From assembly GCF_001953635.1 (NCBI RefSeq), contig NZ_MEJH01000007.1, positions 62,001 to 126,000 of the forward strand: a stretch of DNA of 64,000 nucleotides, read 5' to 3'. Both the position numbers and the translations under genes were made by a program. The notes under the pieces are model-generated. The model did not search any database, was not told where the DNA came from, and worked only from the letters and a program-made list of their open reading frames with translations. The DNA comes from Alteromonas abrolhosensis. Its GTDB lineage: Bacteria > Pseudomonadota > Gammaproteobacteria > Enterobacterales > Alteromonadaceae. Shown one piece after another: positions 18,223 to 29,112 of this stretch (position 1 is its first letter; each line of letters begins with the position of its first letter).

Positions 18223-20610
18223 TTACTCTCTTAACGCGGCCCCAAACTCAGATTCCAGACCTTTAACCACAGTATCCACAGCTTGCTGAATTTCAGCTTC
18301 TTCCAAGGTTTTATCCGGATCTTGTAAATGAAGTGACAAAGCAAGGCTCTTATAGCCAGGCTCAATTCCCTTGCCTTTGTATTCATCGAACAAGTTTAGA
18401 GCAACTAGTTGATTTACGCCAATTTTTTCTATGTAAGAAAGTACATTTCCTACACGCACTTCATCTTTAACCGTAATAGCAATATCACGGCGGTTCGATG
18501 GGAAGCGCGATACCGGTACTGCTGACGGTAATTTGCGGTCTGTAATGGCATCTACCACTAACTCAAACACAAATACACGTCCGTTTACACCGAGCAATTT
18601 TGTAAATTGCGGATGTATAGCACCAATATAGCCAACTTCTTCATCATTAAGCAAAATTTTTGCAGTCATACCAGGGTGCAGCGCACTGTGCTGCCCTGTT
18701 ACGAATTGAAACTCGCCTGATTTACCAGTAAGTGCCAATAACGCTTCTACATCTGCTTTTGCATCGAAGAAATCAACTGGGCTGTCGCCCAAGTCCCAAT
18801 GCTCTTCGTTACGACGCCCTGCTACTACACCACCAATTACTTGCTGTTGCAATACACCATTTGGCGCATCTTGTTGAGGAATAAAGCGTAATCCGGTTTC
18901 AAACATGCGAACACGTTGTTGTTGACGCTTCTGATTATAAGCAGTAGCACCAACTAATCCCGGCCATAAACTTACACGCATTACCGACATATCAGATGAA
19001 ATTGGGTGTGGTAGCACCATACCTTTTACGTCTGGGAATAATGCGTTTTGGATTTTAGGATCAACGAACGAGTACGTGATTGCTTCGTTGTAGCCACGAC
19101 TAAGTAGCAATGACTTCATTGTGTTCAATGGCAGCTTAGCTTCTTGCGAGGGTAACATTGCCAACGTTGCTTTTGGCGCAACGTTTGGAATGTTGTTGTA
19201 GCCGTAAACACGCGCAATTTCTTCAATCAAATCTTCTTCAATTGAAATATCGAAACGATAGCTTGGCGCAACCGCTTCCCAGCCAGCTTCGGTTTGCGTT
19301 ACTTCTAAACCAAGGCGATTAAGCATTTCCGTTACTTTCGCATCGTCAATGCTAATACCAAGCACGCGAGACAAACGTTCGCGACGAAGTGTAACCGTTG
19401 CTTGCTTAGGTAACTTGTCTTCTGCTACCGCTTCAACTACAGGGCCAGCTTCACCACCACAAATTTCAAGTACTAGTGCTGTAGCTCGCTCCATCGCTTT
19501 ACGCTGAAGCTGGGGGTCTACACCTCGCTCATAGCGATGCGACGCATCGGTGTGTAAACCGTACTGACGGGCACGGCCCATAATCGCATCACGACTAAAG
19601 AAAGCACTTTCAAGCAAAATGTCTTGAGTTTCAGTAGTTACACCTGAGTGAAGACCGCCGAAGATACCCGCCATAGCGAGCGCTTTATTGTCATCAGCAA
19701 TCACCAAGGTGTTGCTTTGTAGCTTCGCTTCGGTTTCGTCAAGTAGTGTGAGCGTTTCGCCTTCATTAGCCATACGCACGTTAATGTTGCCTTCAATGCT
19801 GGCAAGATTAAACGCGTGCATTGGCTGGCCAAGCTCTAGCAATACAAAGTTAGTAACATCTACAATGGGGTCGATGCTGCGAATGCCGCAGCGACGCAGC
19901 TTTTCAACTAACCATAGTGGCGATGCAGCTTTAACGTTAACGCCCTTAACCACACGACCTAAATAACGCGGGCATGCGTCATCAGCGCTTAGCGTAATTG
20001 ATAATTTATCATCAATAGTTGCCTCTACCGCTGCTACTTCAGGTTCGCAAACGTCAAGATTATTTAATACGCCAACTTCACGGGCAATGCCGCGAATACC
20101 CAAGCAGTCTGCACGGTTTGGTGTCAGGTCTACTTCGATTGCGTTGTCATCAAGACCAAGATAATCGCGAATGTCTGTGCCAATAGGTGCATCAGCTGGA
20201 AGCTCGATAATACCATCGTGGTCGTCGCTAATACCTAGCTCAGAGAAGCTACATAGCATACCGAATGACGGCTCGCCGCGAAGCTTTGCTTTCTTAATTT
20301 TAAAGTCGCCAGGCAATACAGCGCCAACAACAGCAACTGCTACTTTAATGCCCTGACGGCAGTTAGGCGCACCACAAACGATATCAAGTAGCTCATCGCC
20401 ACCCACGTTTATTTTAGTCACGCGCAGTTTGTCGGCGTTAGGATGCTGACCGCACTCAACCACTTCACCTACTAGCACGCCTTTAAAATCGCCTGCTACT
20501 GGCTCAACACCGTCTACTTCAAGGCCAGCCATGCTCAACTGTTCAGACAGCTCATGTGCCGACAGCGACGGGTTAACCCACTCTCTTAACCATTTTTCAC
20601 TGAATTTCAT
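18223..20610 (-). CDS. pheT: Phenylalanyl-tRNA synthetase beta subunit
   Basis: This is the beta chain of the alpha2-beta2 enzyme that charges tRNA(Phe). At 795 residues it is full length. The N-terminal tRNA-binding OB domain (about 40-150, with [21 protein letters not shown]), the B3/B4 editing region, the B5 domain (about 400-475), the catalytic-like core and the C-terminal anticodon-binding FDX-ACB domain (about 700-795, with [12 protein letters not shown]) are present in order. It follows pheS by 14 bp. Confidence 0.98.
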   Translation of the reverse strand: MKFSEKWLREWVNPSLSAHELSEQLSMAGLEVDGVEPVAGDFKGVLVGEVVECGQHPNADKLRVTKINVGGDELLDIVCGAPNCRQGIKVAVAVVGAVLPGDFKIKKAKLRGEPSFGMLCSFSELGISDDHDGIIELPADAPIGTDIRDYLGLDDNAIEVDLTPNRADCLGIRGIAREVGVLNNLDVCEPEVAAVEATIDDKLSITLSADDACPRYLGRVVKGVNVKAASPLWLVEKLRRCGIRSIDPIVDVTNFVLLELGQPMHAFNLASIEGNINVRMANEGETLTLLDETEAKLQSNTLVIADDNKALAMAGIFGGLHSGVTTETQDILLESAFFSRDAIMGRARQYGLHTDASHRYERGVDPQLQRKAMERATALVLEICGGEAGPVVEAVAEDKLPKQATVTLRRERLSRVLGISIDDAKVTEMLNRLGLEVTQTEAGWEAVAPSYRFDISIEEDLIEEIARVYGYNNIPNVAPKATLAMLPSQEAKLPLNTMKSLLLSRGYNEAITYSFVDPKIQNALFPDVKGMVLPHPISSDMSVMRVSLWPGLVGATAYNQKRQQQRVRMFETGLRFIPQQDAPNGVLQQQVIGGVVAGRRNEEHWDLGDSPVDFFDAKADVEALLALTGKSGEFQFVTGQHSALHPGMTAKILLNDEEVGYIGAIHPQFTKLLGVNGRVFVFELVVDAITDRKLPSAVPVSRFPSNRRDIAITVKDEVRVGNVLSYIEKIGVNQLVALNLFDEYKGKGIEPGYKSLALSLHLQDPDKTLEEAEIQQAVDTVVKGLESEFGAALRE

Positions 20611-20624
20611 GTGTACTCTCTGCC

Positions 20625-21617
<993 letters not shown>

Positions 21618-21679
21618 TTACATGATGACTGCATGGCCAAAGCATAGGAAGAATTATTCTGTGCGCTAAGGCTTGCCTG

Positions 21680-21721
21680 AAATAAAAGCGGTAGTTTACA
21701 CGAGTGACTGACATTACCGCT
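21680..21721 (-). promoter_or_regulatory. Possible attenuator-like hairpin upstream of pheS
   Basis: Read on the minus strand, AGCGGTA and TACCGCT form a 7-bp stem with a 21-base loop followed by TTTTATTT. A short open frame with an AGGG site begins in the 5' arm (MSVTRVNYRFYFRQ...) and includes Phe and Tyr codons. In E. coli, pheST is attenuated through the pheM leader, but here the Phe codons lie in the hairpin tail instead of before it. The attenuator reading is therefore weak. Confidence 0.25.
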
Positions 21722-21869
21722 ACCCTATATAGCTGATAATGGCGAAATTTTGGCATGCAAACGACAAATTTGAGAGAGCTCTTCAGGTGGAGTGCTGATT
21801 AACCAAGTGGTTAGCGCACTTTTTCTACAAACGCCCCGTGTAAGAGTAGAAAACACTTGAACCTTTGGT

Positions 21870-21889
21870 TTCAATCATAAATGATTGAA
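21870..21889. promoter_or_regulatory. 20-bp palindrome upstream of the methyltransferase gene
   Basis: TTCAATCAT and ATGATTGAA form 9-bp inverted arms separated by AA, 53 bp before the methyltransferase ATG. The symmetry and spacing fit a dimeric repressor or activator site. No regulator can be named. Confidence 0.4.
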
Positions 21890-21942
21890 GAAATGGAAAT
21901 AAAATTGCCTATCACAATTCGATACTTACAGGGATTAGTAAA

Positions 21943-22776
21943 ATGCAGTTAAGGAAACCCCTTCCTTCTAATCGGTCATATGATCAAGTATTTAATCATT
22001 ACCAAGTTGAAAAAAGACTTGCCTCCAAGTTAAAACAAGCTGATAGAAGAGCTCGCACAGAAATATACAGCACTATGTATGACGAACTCTTTTCTAAGGT
22101 TCCAGATCACCCTCGATTAACAAAGCGAAACGATGAAGCAGAAAGCCGAAAAAAGGTGGGTCATAGATTAGCTTTTATAAAACGCTTTCTTAGAAAAGAT
22201 GAAGTATTCGTTGAATTCGCATCAGGTGACGGCAGACTGCTCAAAGAAGCCGCTCAGCATTGTGGGCAAGCTATTGGCGTAGATATATCTGATCAACGAG
22301 ACAGTAACGAGCACTTTCCTGATAACGTTGATGTAATTGTTTACGATGGATACGATCTATCTTCTATTTCCAACGATAGCGTTGATTTTATATTTAGCGA
22401 CCAGCTGATAGAGCATCTTCATGAGGAGGATGTTGAACTTCACTTTGAGACAATCAAGCGAATTTTAAAAAAAGGGGGAGCATACGCATTCAGAACACCT
22501 CACGCATTTTGCGGCCCACACGATGTTTCTCAATATTTTTCAGATTCCCCAGAGTGTTTTCATTTGAAAGAGTGGAAATTTAAAGATATTAAGGCCATTG
22601 AGCGAATAGGATTTACACGTGTTAAGTACTATTGGAGCGCAAAGAACATCCACGTGAGAATGCCCCGCCTTTATTTTATGGCGCTAGAGTCGCTTTTAAG
22701 CAACATTAACTCATATAAAATGCGTAATATTGTGCAGCTATTTTTACCGTCTGTAACGTGTGTTCTGGCAAAGTAA
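21943..22776 (+). CDS. Class I SAM-dependent methyltransferase
   Basis: The 277-residue protein has a Rossmann methyltransferase core. Motif I is VEFASGDGRLLKEA (near 90-103), the acidic loop is IGVDISD (near 116), and the post-motif region reads DFIFSDQLIEHLHEED with ILKKGGAYAFRTPH (near 165-185). The long N-terminal extension (about 1-85) is basic and helical. It is the first gene of the polysaccharide locus next to pheS, so a sugar-methylating role is plausible but not shown. Nothing in the sequence gives the acceptor. Confidence 0.75.
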   Translation: MQLRKPLPSNRSYDQVFNHYQVEKRLASKLKQADRRARTEIYSTMYDELFSKVPDHPRLTKRNDEAESRKKVGHRLAFIKRFLRKDEVFVEFASGDGRLLKEAAQHCGQAIGVDISDQRDSNEHFPDNVDVIVYDGYDLSSISNDSVDFIFSDQLIEHLHEEDVELHFETIKRILKKGGAYAFRTPHAFCGPHDVSQYFSDSPECFHLKEWKFKDIKAIERIGFTRVKYYWSAKNIHVRMPRLYFMALESLLSNINSYKMRNIVQLFLPSVTCVLAK

Positions 22777-22898
22777 ACTACTTTTTCAAAGCGTAATTGG
22801 CTGCATCACATTGTACAGCTAACTGTTCACGTGCATTGTTTTACGTAGTATGGTTGCTGGAGAATATGGTGTAGCACAATTCGATAATGACTTTCCAG

Positions 22899-23041
22899 AT
22901 TGAGCGTTAAATTTGAAGCAGTCCTATTAGACTATTTAAACCAAATCCTCGCCCCATATGAATCATTCTTACGACATAAAACACGCTAGATAACTTCGAA
23001 AAAATAAGCGGTACAAATTATGCTTAGAATTGAGCGTTAAA
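22899..23041 (+). repeat. Two direct copies of ATTGAGCGTTAAA in a gene-poor gap
   Basis: The 13-mer ATTGAGCGTTAAA occurs at 22899-22911 and again at 23029-23041, just before the first acyltransferase gene. The 289-bp gap around them holds no convincing gene. They could be binding sites or relics of a small duplication. Confidence 0.5.
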
Positions 23042-23065
23042 AATTCTAGTATACAAGGCTAATTA

Positions 23066-24982
23066 GTGCAGTTTAGATATGATATTAATGGGCTGAGGGC
23101 TATTGCGGTTCTTTCGGTCGTCATATTTCACTTCGTAGAGGAAAAACTCCCTGGGGGGTTTATCGGCGTCGATGTGTTTTTTGTCATATCTGGATACTTA
23201 ATGACAAGTATCATCATAAGCAAATTTGATAAATCTCGCTTTAGTCTGATGGAGTTTTACCTAGCTAGAGCAAACAGGATCATTCCTGCTCTCGCTTTTT
23301 TGTGTGCTAGTTTGCTCTTAATAGGTTTTTTCACATTATCCCCCGTCGAGTACTCGAAGTTAAGTAAACAAGCCGCTTCATCCGCCTTATTTATATCGAA
23401 TGTAATATACTACCTGGAGTCAGGATATTTCTCTGAAAGTTCTTTAGAAAACTGGCTACTGCATACATGGTCACTTTCAGTTGAATGGCAATTTTATTTA
23501 ATCTACCCTATTGTTTTAGCAGCTTTAAATAAAATTCTAACTCGCCATAAACTTAAAGTGGTTATAGTCGTAACCACTCTTTTAAGCATGCTTTTAAGTG
23601 GTTGGCTTACGCAGAAGAACCCAAGTTTGTCTTACTATATCCTTCCGACGCGTGCATGGGAAATGTTGGTCGGTGGGTTAGCATTCTTATACCCCATAAA
23701 AAAACTTCAGCCGCTAAGCAAAATCCTCGCTTTATTAGGTGTACTGCTTATATCTGTCTCCTGCTTTATCTTTTCAGAGAAGACAAATTGGCCTGGTTTT
23801 TCGGCTTTGGTACCTGTGGCAGGAGCCTATTTAATCATCATTGCTAATCAAAGTAGTAACGCCTTGCTCAACAATAAGCTACTACAACCCTTGGGAACCT
23901 GGTCCTACTCTATCTACTTATGGCATTGGCCGCTTGTAGTTTTTATTCACAAGAATGACTTAGACGAAGCCTATGCTTTGGTAGGCTTTAGTCTGTCTAT
24001 TGCTTTGGGTTATTTAAGTTACAGGTTTATAGAAACAATTAACTTCAATAGTAAAATACAATCACACAAGGCGCTTTTGACAAATAAACCTCTCGTATGT
24101 GCAGTCTTAATAGCGCTAATTGGCAGCCTTTCGTTTTTTACCAATGGGTTTATCCAACGAGCCCCAGTCGCATATCAGAATTTAGTTGAAGATGTAGAAG
24201 CAAGCCCCTTCAGAAACAAGTGTCATACAAACAAATATAGGGATCCTAGCGAGGCGTGCGAATATTCTGTAAAGGGAAATACAACATGGGCAACTGTCGG
24301 AGATAGCCATTCTGTTGAGCTTGCATACGCGTTAAGTCAAAAATTAAAGGCAACTGATGAAGGTCTAAAGCACTTCAGCTTTTCAGGGTGCAGGCCCTCT
24401 TATGGAAAGAATGACGATTATTCTAAGTGCGCTAAATGGTATAACTCATCTATAGAGTTTATTGCAAATGAACCGATGATTCAGAATGTTGTTTTTGTTC
24501 ATAGGTATTCCTATCAACTTGTGGGCGGCAGTAACAAAACTTATCCTCACTTAGGTAATTTAAAGTTTGATAATAAATCTATTGAGTTATTGCAAAATAT
24601 TGATAGGGCAATACACAAACTAGCCAGCTCAAAACGACGTGTTTATGTTCTATATCCTATACCTGAATTACCTTCCCACGTTACAAAGCTTATCGACAGC
24701 GAGTTATCGGTAAATGGAGATCTTGTAAGCATTGAAGGAACCGAGAGAAGTTGGTTCGAAAAGCGCAACGAAGTAATAATAAATCACTTCAAAAGTACCG
24801 ATTACCCTGACAATGTAGTGCTAATTAATCCTGCCCATTACTTTTGTGGAAGCGAAGCTTGTTTCTCAACTAAAGGGGGCCGTTCTCTATATTTTGACGA
24901 CAACCATGTTTCTAATTATGGTGCATCATTAATAGCGGAAGATATTATTCAAAATAAAAATAGTCACACTCCCCTTCAGTAG
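23066..24982 (+). CDS. OafA-like acyltransferase with C-terminal SGNH domain
   Basis: This 638-residue inner-membrane enzyme of the acyltransferase-3 family probably O-acetylates sugar residues of the polysaccharide. The N-terminal domain (about 1-340, ten or so helices) starts with the RYDINGLRAIAVLSVVIFH signature and the GGFIGVDVFFVISGYLM loop. A periplasmic SGNH hydrolase-like domain follows, with nucleophile motif GDSHS near 410 and the DxxH pair DDNHVSNYG near 610. The start is GTG. The second, related gene lies 100 bp downstream. Confidence 0.88.
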   Translation: MQFRYDINGLRAIAVLSVVIFHFVEEKLPGGFIGVDVFFVISGYLMTSIIISKFDKSRFSLMEFYLARANRIIPALAFLCASLLLIGFFTLSPVEYSKLSKQAASSALFISNVIYYLESGYFSESSLENWLLHTWSLSVEWQFYLIYPIVLAALNKILTRHKLKVVIVVTTLLSMLLSGWLTQKNPSLSYYILPTRAWEMLVGGLAFLYPIKKLQPLSKILALLGVLLISVSCFIFSEKTNWPGFSALVPVAGAYLIIIANQSSNALLNNKLLQPLGTWSYSIYLWHWPLVVFIHKNDLDEAYALVGFSLSIALGYLSYRFIETINFNSKIQSHKALLTNKPLVCAVLIALIGSLSFFTNGFIQRAPVAYQNLVEDVEASPFRNKCHTNKYRDPSEACEYSVKGNTTWATVGDSHSVELAYALSQKLKATDEGLKHFSFSGCRPSYGKNDDYSKCAKWYNSSIEFIANEPMIQNVVFVHRYSYQLVGGSNKTYPHLGNLKFDNKSIELLQNIDRAIHKLASSKRRVYVLYPIPELPSHVTKLIDSELSVNGDLVSIEGTERSWFEKRNEVIINHFKSTDYPDNVVLINPAHYFCGSEACFSTKGGRSLYFDDNHVSNYGASLIAEDIIQNKNSHTPLQ

Positions 24983-25082
24983 CCCGTTGTACACAAAATA
25001 AGATGTCAATCTCGCACGTTTAATTATTGGTTTATCTTTTGCTTAAACTTAATTGGAATTAATATTCAGGGGAAACATTGGG

Positions 25083-26918
25083 GTGACATCTTCATTCAGA
25101 ACCGACATTCAAGGACTGAGAGCGCTAGCAGTACTAAGCGTTGTTATCTACCATATTAGTCCCAAACATTTAATTGGCGGCTTTATCGGGGTCGATATAT
25201 TTTTCGTCATATCTGGCTATCTTATTATTGGCCAAATATGTAAACGCCTTTCTGCCGGCAGTTTTAGCATATCTGATTTTTATGTAAAACGGTTTAAACG
25301 CTTATTTCCAGCTTACATTACCGTTGCTGCTATCACCTCTCTTTTCGCCTTCTTTTTCTTTCTTCCGAGTGAATTTAAAGGTTATTCCATCAGCCTTATT
25401 TATTCCTCTCTTTACCTTTCAAATTTTTACTTCTATTCAAAATCTGGATATTTTGACTCAGAACTTCAAGGGAATCCGTTACTTCATACATGGTCACTTT
25501 CCGTTGAAGAGCAATTTTATGCTGTAATGCCATTTGTTTTAATCTTTTGTTTCTCAAAGTTCAGCAAATGGAAATATGCGGGTCTACTTGCTATTGGTTT
25601 TGTAAGTTTTATTGCTTGTTTAATACTTTCAAACACAGATATAAGCTTCGCTTTTTTCTCGCCGTTTACTCGATTTTGGCAGTTTATTGCTGGCGGGTTC
25701 GCAGCTATATATTTATCTCGCCTATCCATAAAACCTCGCTTAAGAGAGCTTATTAACTTTTCCTGTATACTTGTATTAATGGCTTCCACTATGTGGATGA
25801 GTCATGATGATTTCCCTGGGGTTAAAGTCATAATTCCGACCTTAGCGACGACATTATTTCTCGGGCTCTCTCGCAAAGGCGATTGGGCATATCGGCTTTC
25901 ATCTTTAAATATCGCAAAGTTTTTTGGCAATATATCGTATTCACTATACCTGTGGCATTGGCCTGTAATCATTTTCTATCCGCTAATTTTGCAGCAAGAA
26001 GCAACGCAATTTCACAAAGTAAACATATTGCTCATATCAATACTATTAGGAAGCCTTGGTTATTATTATATTGAAGAGCGTTTCAGGCGTGGCCCAAGCA
26101 AACCTCTAAAGGTAGGCTTCGCAACGGTAAGTCTTACTTGTTTGCTAGCATCGACAGTGTGGGTTAACCAGAGCCTTCAGGAGTCTCAATTTTCACAAAA
26201 GCAAAAACAGCTGGAGAGTTTCTTAGCATACCGTACGCCTCATTTTCGGGGAGGTACATGCTTTTTGACGTCACAGTCTACGGGAATAGAAGACTTCGAT
26301 AAAACTACATGTATTGCGACTGACGATGGCAAGGAAAATATCCTTTTGATAGGTGACAGTCATGCCGCGCATTGGTACTCTTCTCTTAAGAAAAATATTA
26401 GAGAGAATCAAACTCTTAGCCAAATTACAGCCAGTGGATGTAAGCCAGTGTTGAAAACCAGCGGAGCAAAACGTTGCGAAGAGCTCATGAATTGGGCTTA
26501 TCGTGAATCGATAACGTCCGAGCAGTATTCAAAAGTTATCATCTCTGCGAGATGGCTTGAAAAAGATATTGCCCTACTACGTGAAAGTATCGAACTGTTA
26601 CAGTCTCGAGGGCTAGAGGTAATAGTTATTGGCCCCGTAGTCGAATATTTTCAACCGTTGCCTCGTGTACTAGCAATGTCAGATAGCGTTGAAACCATAA
26701 TGAATAGTAGCAATTTAGACGAGGTTCGAAAAATTGACTCTGAAATGCAAAAGGAATTAACAAGTTTAAATGCTAATTACTTTTCAGCGGTTAATGTAAT
26801 GTGTGCTGACCAAACAGTATGTATAACTGAAGTAAACGATATACCTGTACAATTTGACTATGGTCATTTAACTGAAGCCGGTGCTAGAAAAATTCTCGAA
26901 CAATTCGACTACTTGTAA
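25083..26918 (+). CDS. OafA-like acyltransferase with SGNH domain (second copy)
   Basis: A 611-residue paralogue of the preceding gene with the same AT3-SGNH layout: TDIQGLRALAVLSVVIYH, GGFIGVDIFFVISGYLI, LHTWSLSVEEQF, then GDSHAAHW near 422 and DYGHLTEAG near 591. I chose the GTG at 25083 because AGGGGA precedes it; a TTG 30 bp earlier would only add an unlikely N-terminal extension. Divergence between the copies, especially in the SGNH part, suggests different acyl groups or acceptor positions. Confidence 0.87.
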   Translation: MTSSFRTDIQGLRALAVLSVVIYHISPKHLIGGFIGVDIFFVISGYLIIGQICKRLSAGSFSISDFYVKRFKRLFPAYITVAAITSLFAFFFFLPSEFKGYSISLIYSSLYLSNFYFYSKSGYFDSELQGNPLLHTWSLSVEEQFYAVMPFVLIFCFSKFSKWKYAGLLAIGFVSFIACLILSNTDISFAFFSPFTRFWQFIAGGFAAIYLSRLSIKPRLRELINFSCILVLMASTMWMSHDDFPGVKVIIPTLATTLFLGLSRKGDWAYRLSSLNIAKFFGNISYSLYLWHWPVIIFYPLILQQEATQFHKVNILLISILLGSLGYYYIEERFRRGPSKPLKVGFATVSLTCLLASTVWVNQSLQESQFSQKQKQLESFLAYRTPHFRGGTCFLTSQSTGIEDFDKTTCIATDDGKENILLIGDSHAAHWYSSLKKNIRENQTLSQITASGCKPVLKTSGAKRCEELMNWAYRESITSEQYSKVIISARWLEKDIALLRESIELLQSRGLEVIVIGPVVEYFQPLPRVLAMSDSVETIMNSSNLDEVRKIDSEMQKELTSLNANYFSAVNVMCADQTVCITEVNDIPVQFDYGHLTEAGARKILEQFDYL

Positions 26919-27086
26919 TATTCGATATCTACTATTTTGTTTCGCTAGCTTTTTAAAATCGCCAGAAGTATAGATAAAGTCGTAACAACGATTGAATCTA
27001 CCAATGTGGTGAGCTTTTTGCTTGTTAATTAGCTGAAGCCGCAAAAATGGTAACATCGCTCACCCTTCAATCATCATGGACAAAAG

Positions 27087-27938
27087 ATGCAAAAAACAGT
27101 TTCAGTTGTCATTACGACGCATAATCGCCCAGATTATTTAAAAGAATCCCTTGCCGCAGTATTAAAGCAAACTGTTCCCCCTAAGGAAGTATTTGTGATT
27201 GATGACGGTTCATCAGTTAGCTATGAAGAAGTGTTGTCTCTGTTTCCTGCTGAGCACTTTACTTATATCAAGACTCCAGTAGCATCTGGCGCAAATGCTG
27301 CCCGAAACTTGGGTATTGATAAATCAAGCGCAGATATCATAGCGTTTCTTGATGATGACGATGTTTGGGACGTCGATTATTTGGAGCAACATATTGCAGC
27401 GCACGATAGTGCAGATGCAGTGACATGCGGCTATCGCTTCTTAGAAACGCCAGACAAGGTGCATATCAACCCAATTGAAAACATCACTACAGACGTAATT
27501 AAGAAAGGTAACAAATTCTGCGGAATGAGTGGTGTAACTTGCAAAGCAGTACTAGCGAAAAAGCTTAGATTTGATGAAGAGTTAAAAAATAGTCAGGACT
27601 GGGATTTCTTCGTTCGCATAACCCTTGAAAACGCTGTGTTTAAAAACATTCCCAAAGACATTTACTTTTACCGTAGAGGCCATGTAAGTATTTCAACTGA
27701 AGTAGCAAATATGCCTCTTGAGAAAGTATTCCCTCGTCTAAAAGCATTCAAAAAGCATCGCGAGCTATTAGGGGAAGAAGCGTACAATGATAGAGTTGCA
27801 AATCAGATTCTAAGTCAAATAGGCAAGAAGAATAACAAGCTCGGCTGGATTGCATTATCTCTGCGAGAGGCGGGATTAATAGCGACCTCAAAGGTAATAT
27901 TAAACAAGGATAGAATAAGAAAGAAACTTGGAAGGTAA
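27087..27938 (+). CDS. GT2 glycosyltransferase (paralogue set A)
   Basis: The 283-residue cytoplasmic GT-A enzyme begins VSVVITTHNRPDYLKESLAAVLKQ and has the metal-binding LDDDDVW motif near 90. A conserved FCGMSGVTCKAVL loop near 150 and the acidic QDWDFFVR motif near 175-182 follow. It transfers a nucleotide-activated sugar to a lipid-linked growing unit; neither donor nor acceptor can be read. It is a close relative of the gene at 41598-42458, including the GMSG(V/F)(T/S)C loop. Confidence 0.85.
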   Translation: MQKTVSVVITTHNRPDYLKESLAAVLKQTVPPKEVFVIDDGSSVSYEEVLSLFPAEHFTYIKTPVASGANAARNLGIDKSSADIIAFLDDDDVWDVDYLEQHIAAHDSADAVTCGYRFLETPDKVHINPIENITTDVIKKGNKFCGMSGVTCKAVLAKKLRFDEELKNSQDWDFFVRITLENAVFKNIPKDIYFYRRGHVSISTEVANMPLEKVFPRLKAFKKHRELLGEEAYNDRVANQILSQIGKKNNKLGWIALSLREAGLIATSKVILNKDRIRKKLGR

Positions 27939-27981
27939 GACTCTGACACTAATGAATCAGTCAACAAGCTGACCTTTTATT

Positions 27982-29112
27982 ATGGAAAAAAGAAAGGTTT
28001 TCTTTCTCATTAATTCAATAGGCTTTGGCGGTGCCGAAAGAGCACTCGTTAATTTATTAAGTATTCAAAGCCACTATGCTGAACTGGACGTAAGCATCGT
28101 TCTTCTAGACGATGAGCCATTAGCAAGACCGCTACCATCTAACGTGAAAGTTCATCAACTCGATGCGAAACGCTCCTTGCTATTCAGCCTGCTGCAATTC
28201 CACCAGGTTCTGAGAAGAGAGAAGCCATCACTGGTTGTAAGCTTTTTAGTAAGAGCTAACGTTTGCAATGCCTTGACCCGTATAGGCAAACATCATAAGG
28301 TGGTTTTATGCGAACGCATGCACCTTAGTAGTCATCTAGATAACCAATTCTCAGGTGTAAAAAGAGCGGTAGCTGGTGTCATGCCTTGGCTTAGCTACCT
28401 TAATGCAGATGCTGTACTAGGCGTTTCCAGTGGTGTGACGAAGGACCTCATCGAACATTTTCGCGTTAGTGCCAAAAAATCGCACACTATTTACAATCCC
28501 TATGATATTGATGGCATCAAGGCTGCGAGTTTAGAAAAGCCCGAAATTTCGCTCCCTTCGAGCTTTATAATCAGTGTGGGAAGACTAACTGAAGCTAAAA
28601 ACTTTAAGCAACTAATAAACGCTTACCTCTTATCAAGTGAAACCTCGCCACTTTGTATTCTGGGAGAGGGTGAGCAAAAAGAAGAGCTCAGAAAGTTTAT
28701 TGTCGATAAAGGCGCCGATGAAAAGGTAATTTTATTGGGCTATGCGAAAAACCCTTTTTCAATTATATCGAGAGCAAAATATTACATTTCCGCTTCTACC
28801 AATGAGGGCTTTCCCAACGCTTTATTAGAAGCCATGACCCTTGGTCTTCCTGTAATTATGACAAATTGCCCCTCAGGACCTGCGGAAATACTCGAAGCAG
28901 ACGCGGATTTCGAAAGTGACGACTTGCATTTTGGCAAGTTTGGTATCTTGGTACCAATGAATGACGAGACTCAGCTGACGCTCGCTATTAATCAAATGCA
29001 GATTAGTCAAATACGATTGAACTACTCAACTAAGAGTAAGTTACGTGCTAGTGATTTTCACATAAACAAAATTGCAGCCGAATATTGGCAATTTTTAAAA
29101 CGATTTATTTAA
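27982..29112 (+). CDS. GT4 glycosyltransferase (paralogue set A)
   Basis: The 376-residue GT-B enzyme begins VFFLINSIGFGGAERALVNLLS, with the Gly-rich GGAER donor-side loop. The C-terminal Rossmann domain has the ISVGRLTEAKNFKQLINAY motif near 195-213 and the EX7E region STNEGFPNALLEAMTLGLPV near 273-292. It is paralogous to 44932-46071 on the opposite strand. Its 3' end overlaps the convergent GT4 gene by 18 bp. Confidence 0.88.
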   Translation: MEKRKVFFLINSIGFGGAERALVNLLSIQSHYAELDVSIVLLDDEPLARPLPSNVKVHQLDAKRSLLFSLLQFHQVLRREKPSLVVSFLVRANVCNALTRIGKHHKVVLCERMHLSSHLDNQFSGVKRAVAGVMPWLSYLNADAVLGVSSGVTKDLIEHFRVSAKKSHTIYNPYDIDGIKAASLEKPEISLPSSFIISVGRLTEAKNFKQLINAYLLSSETSPLCILGEGEQKEELRKFIVDKGADEKVILLGYAKNPFSIISRAKYYISASTNEGFPNALLEAMTLGLPVIMTNCPSGPAEILEADADFESDDLHFGKFGILVPMNDETQLTLAINQMQISQIRLNYSTKSKLRASDFHINKIAAEYWQFLKRFI

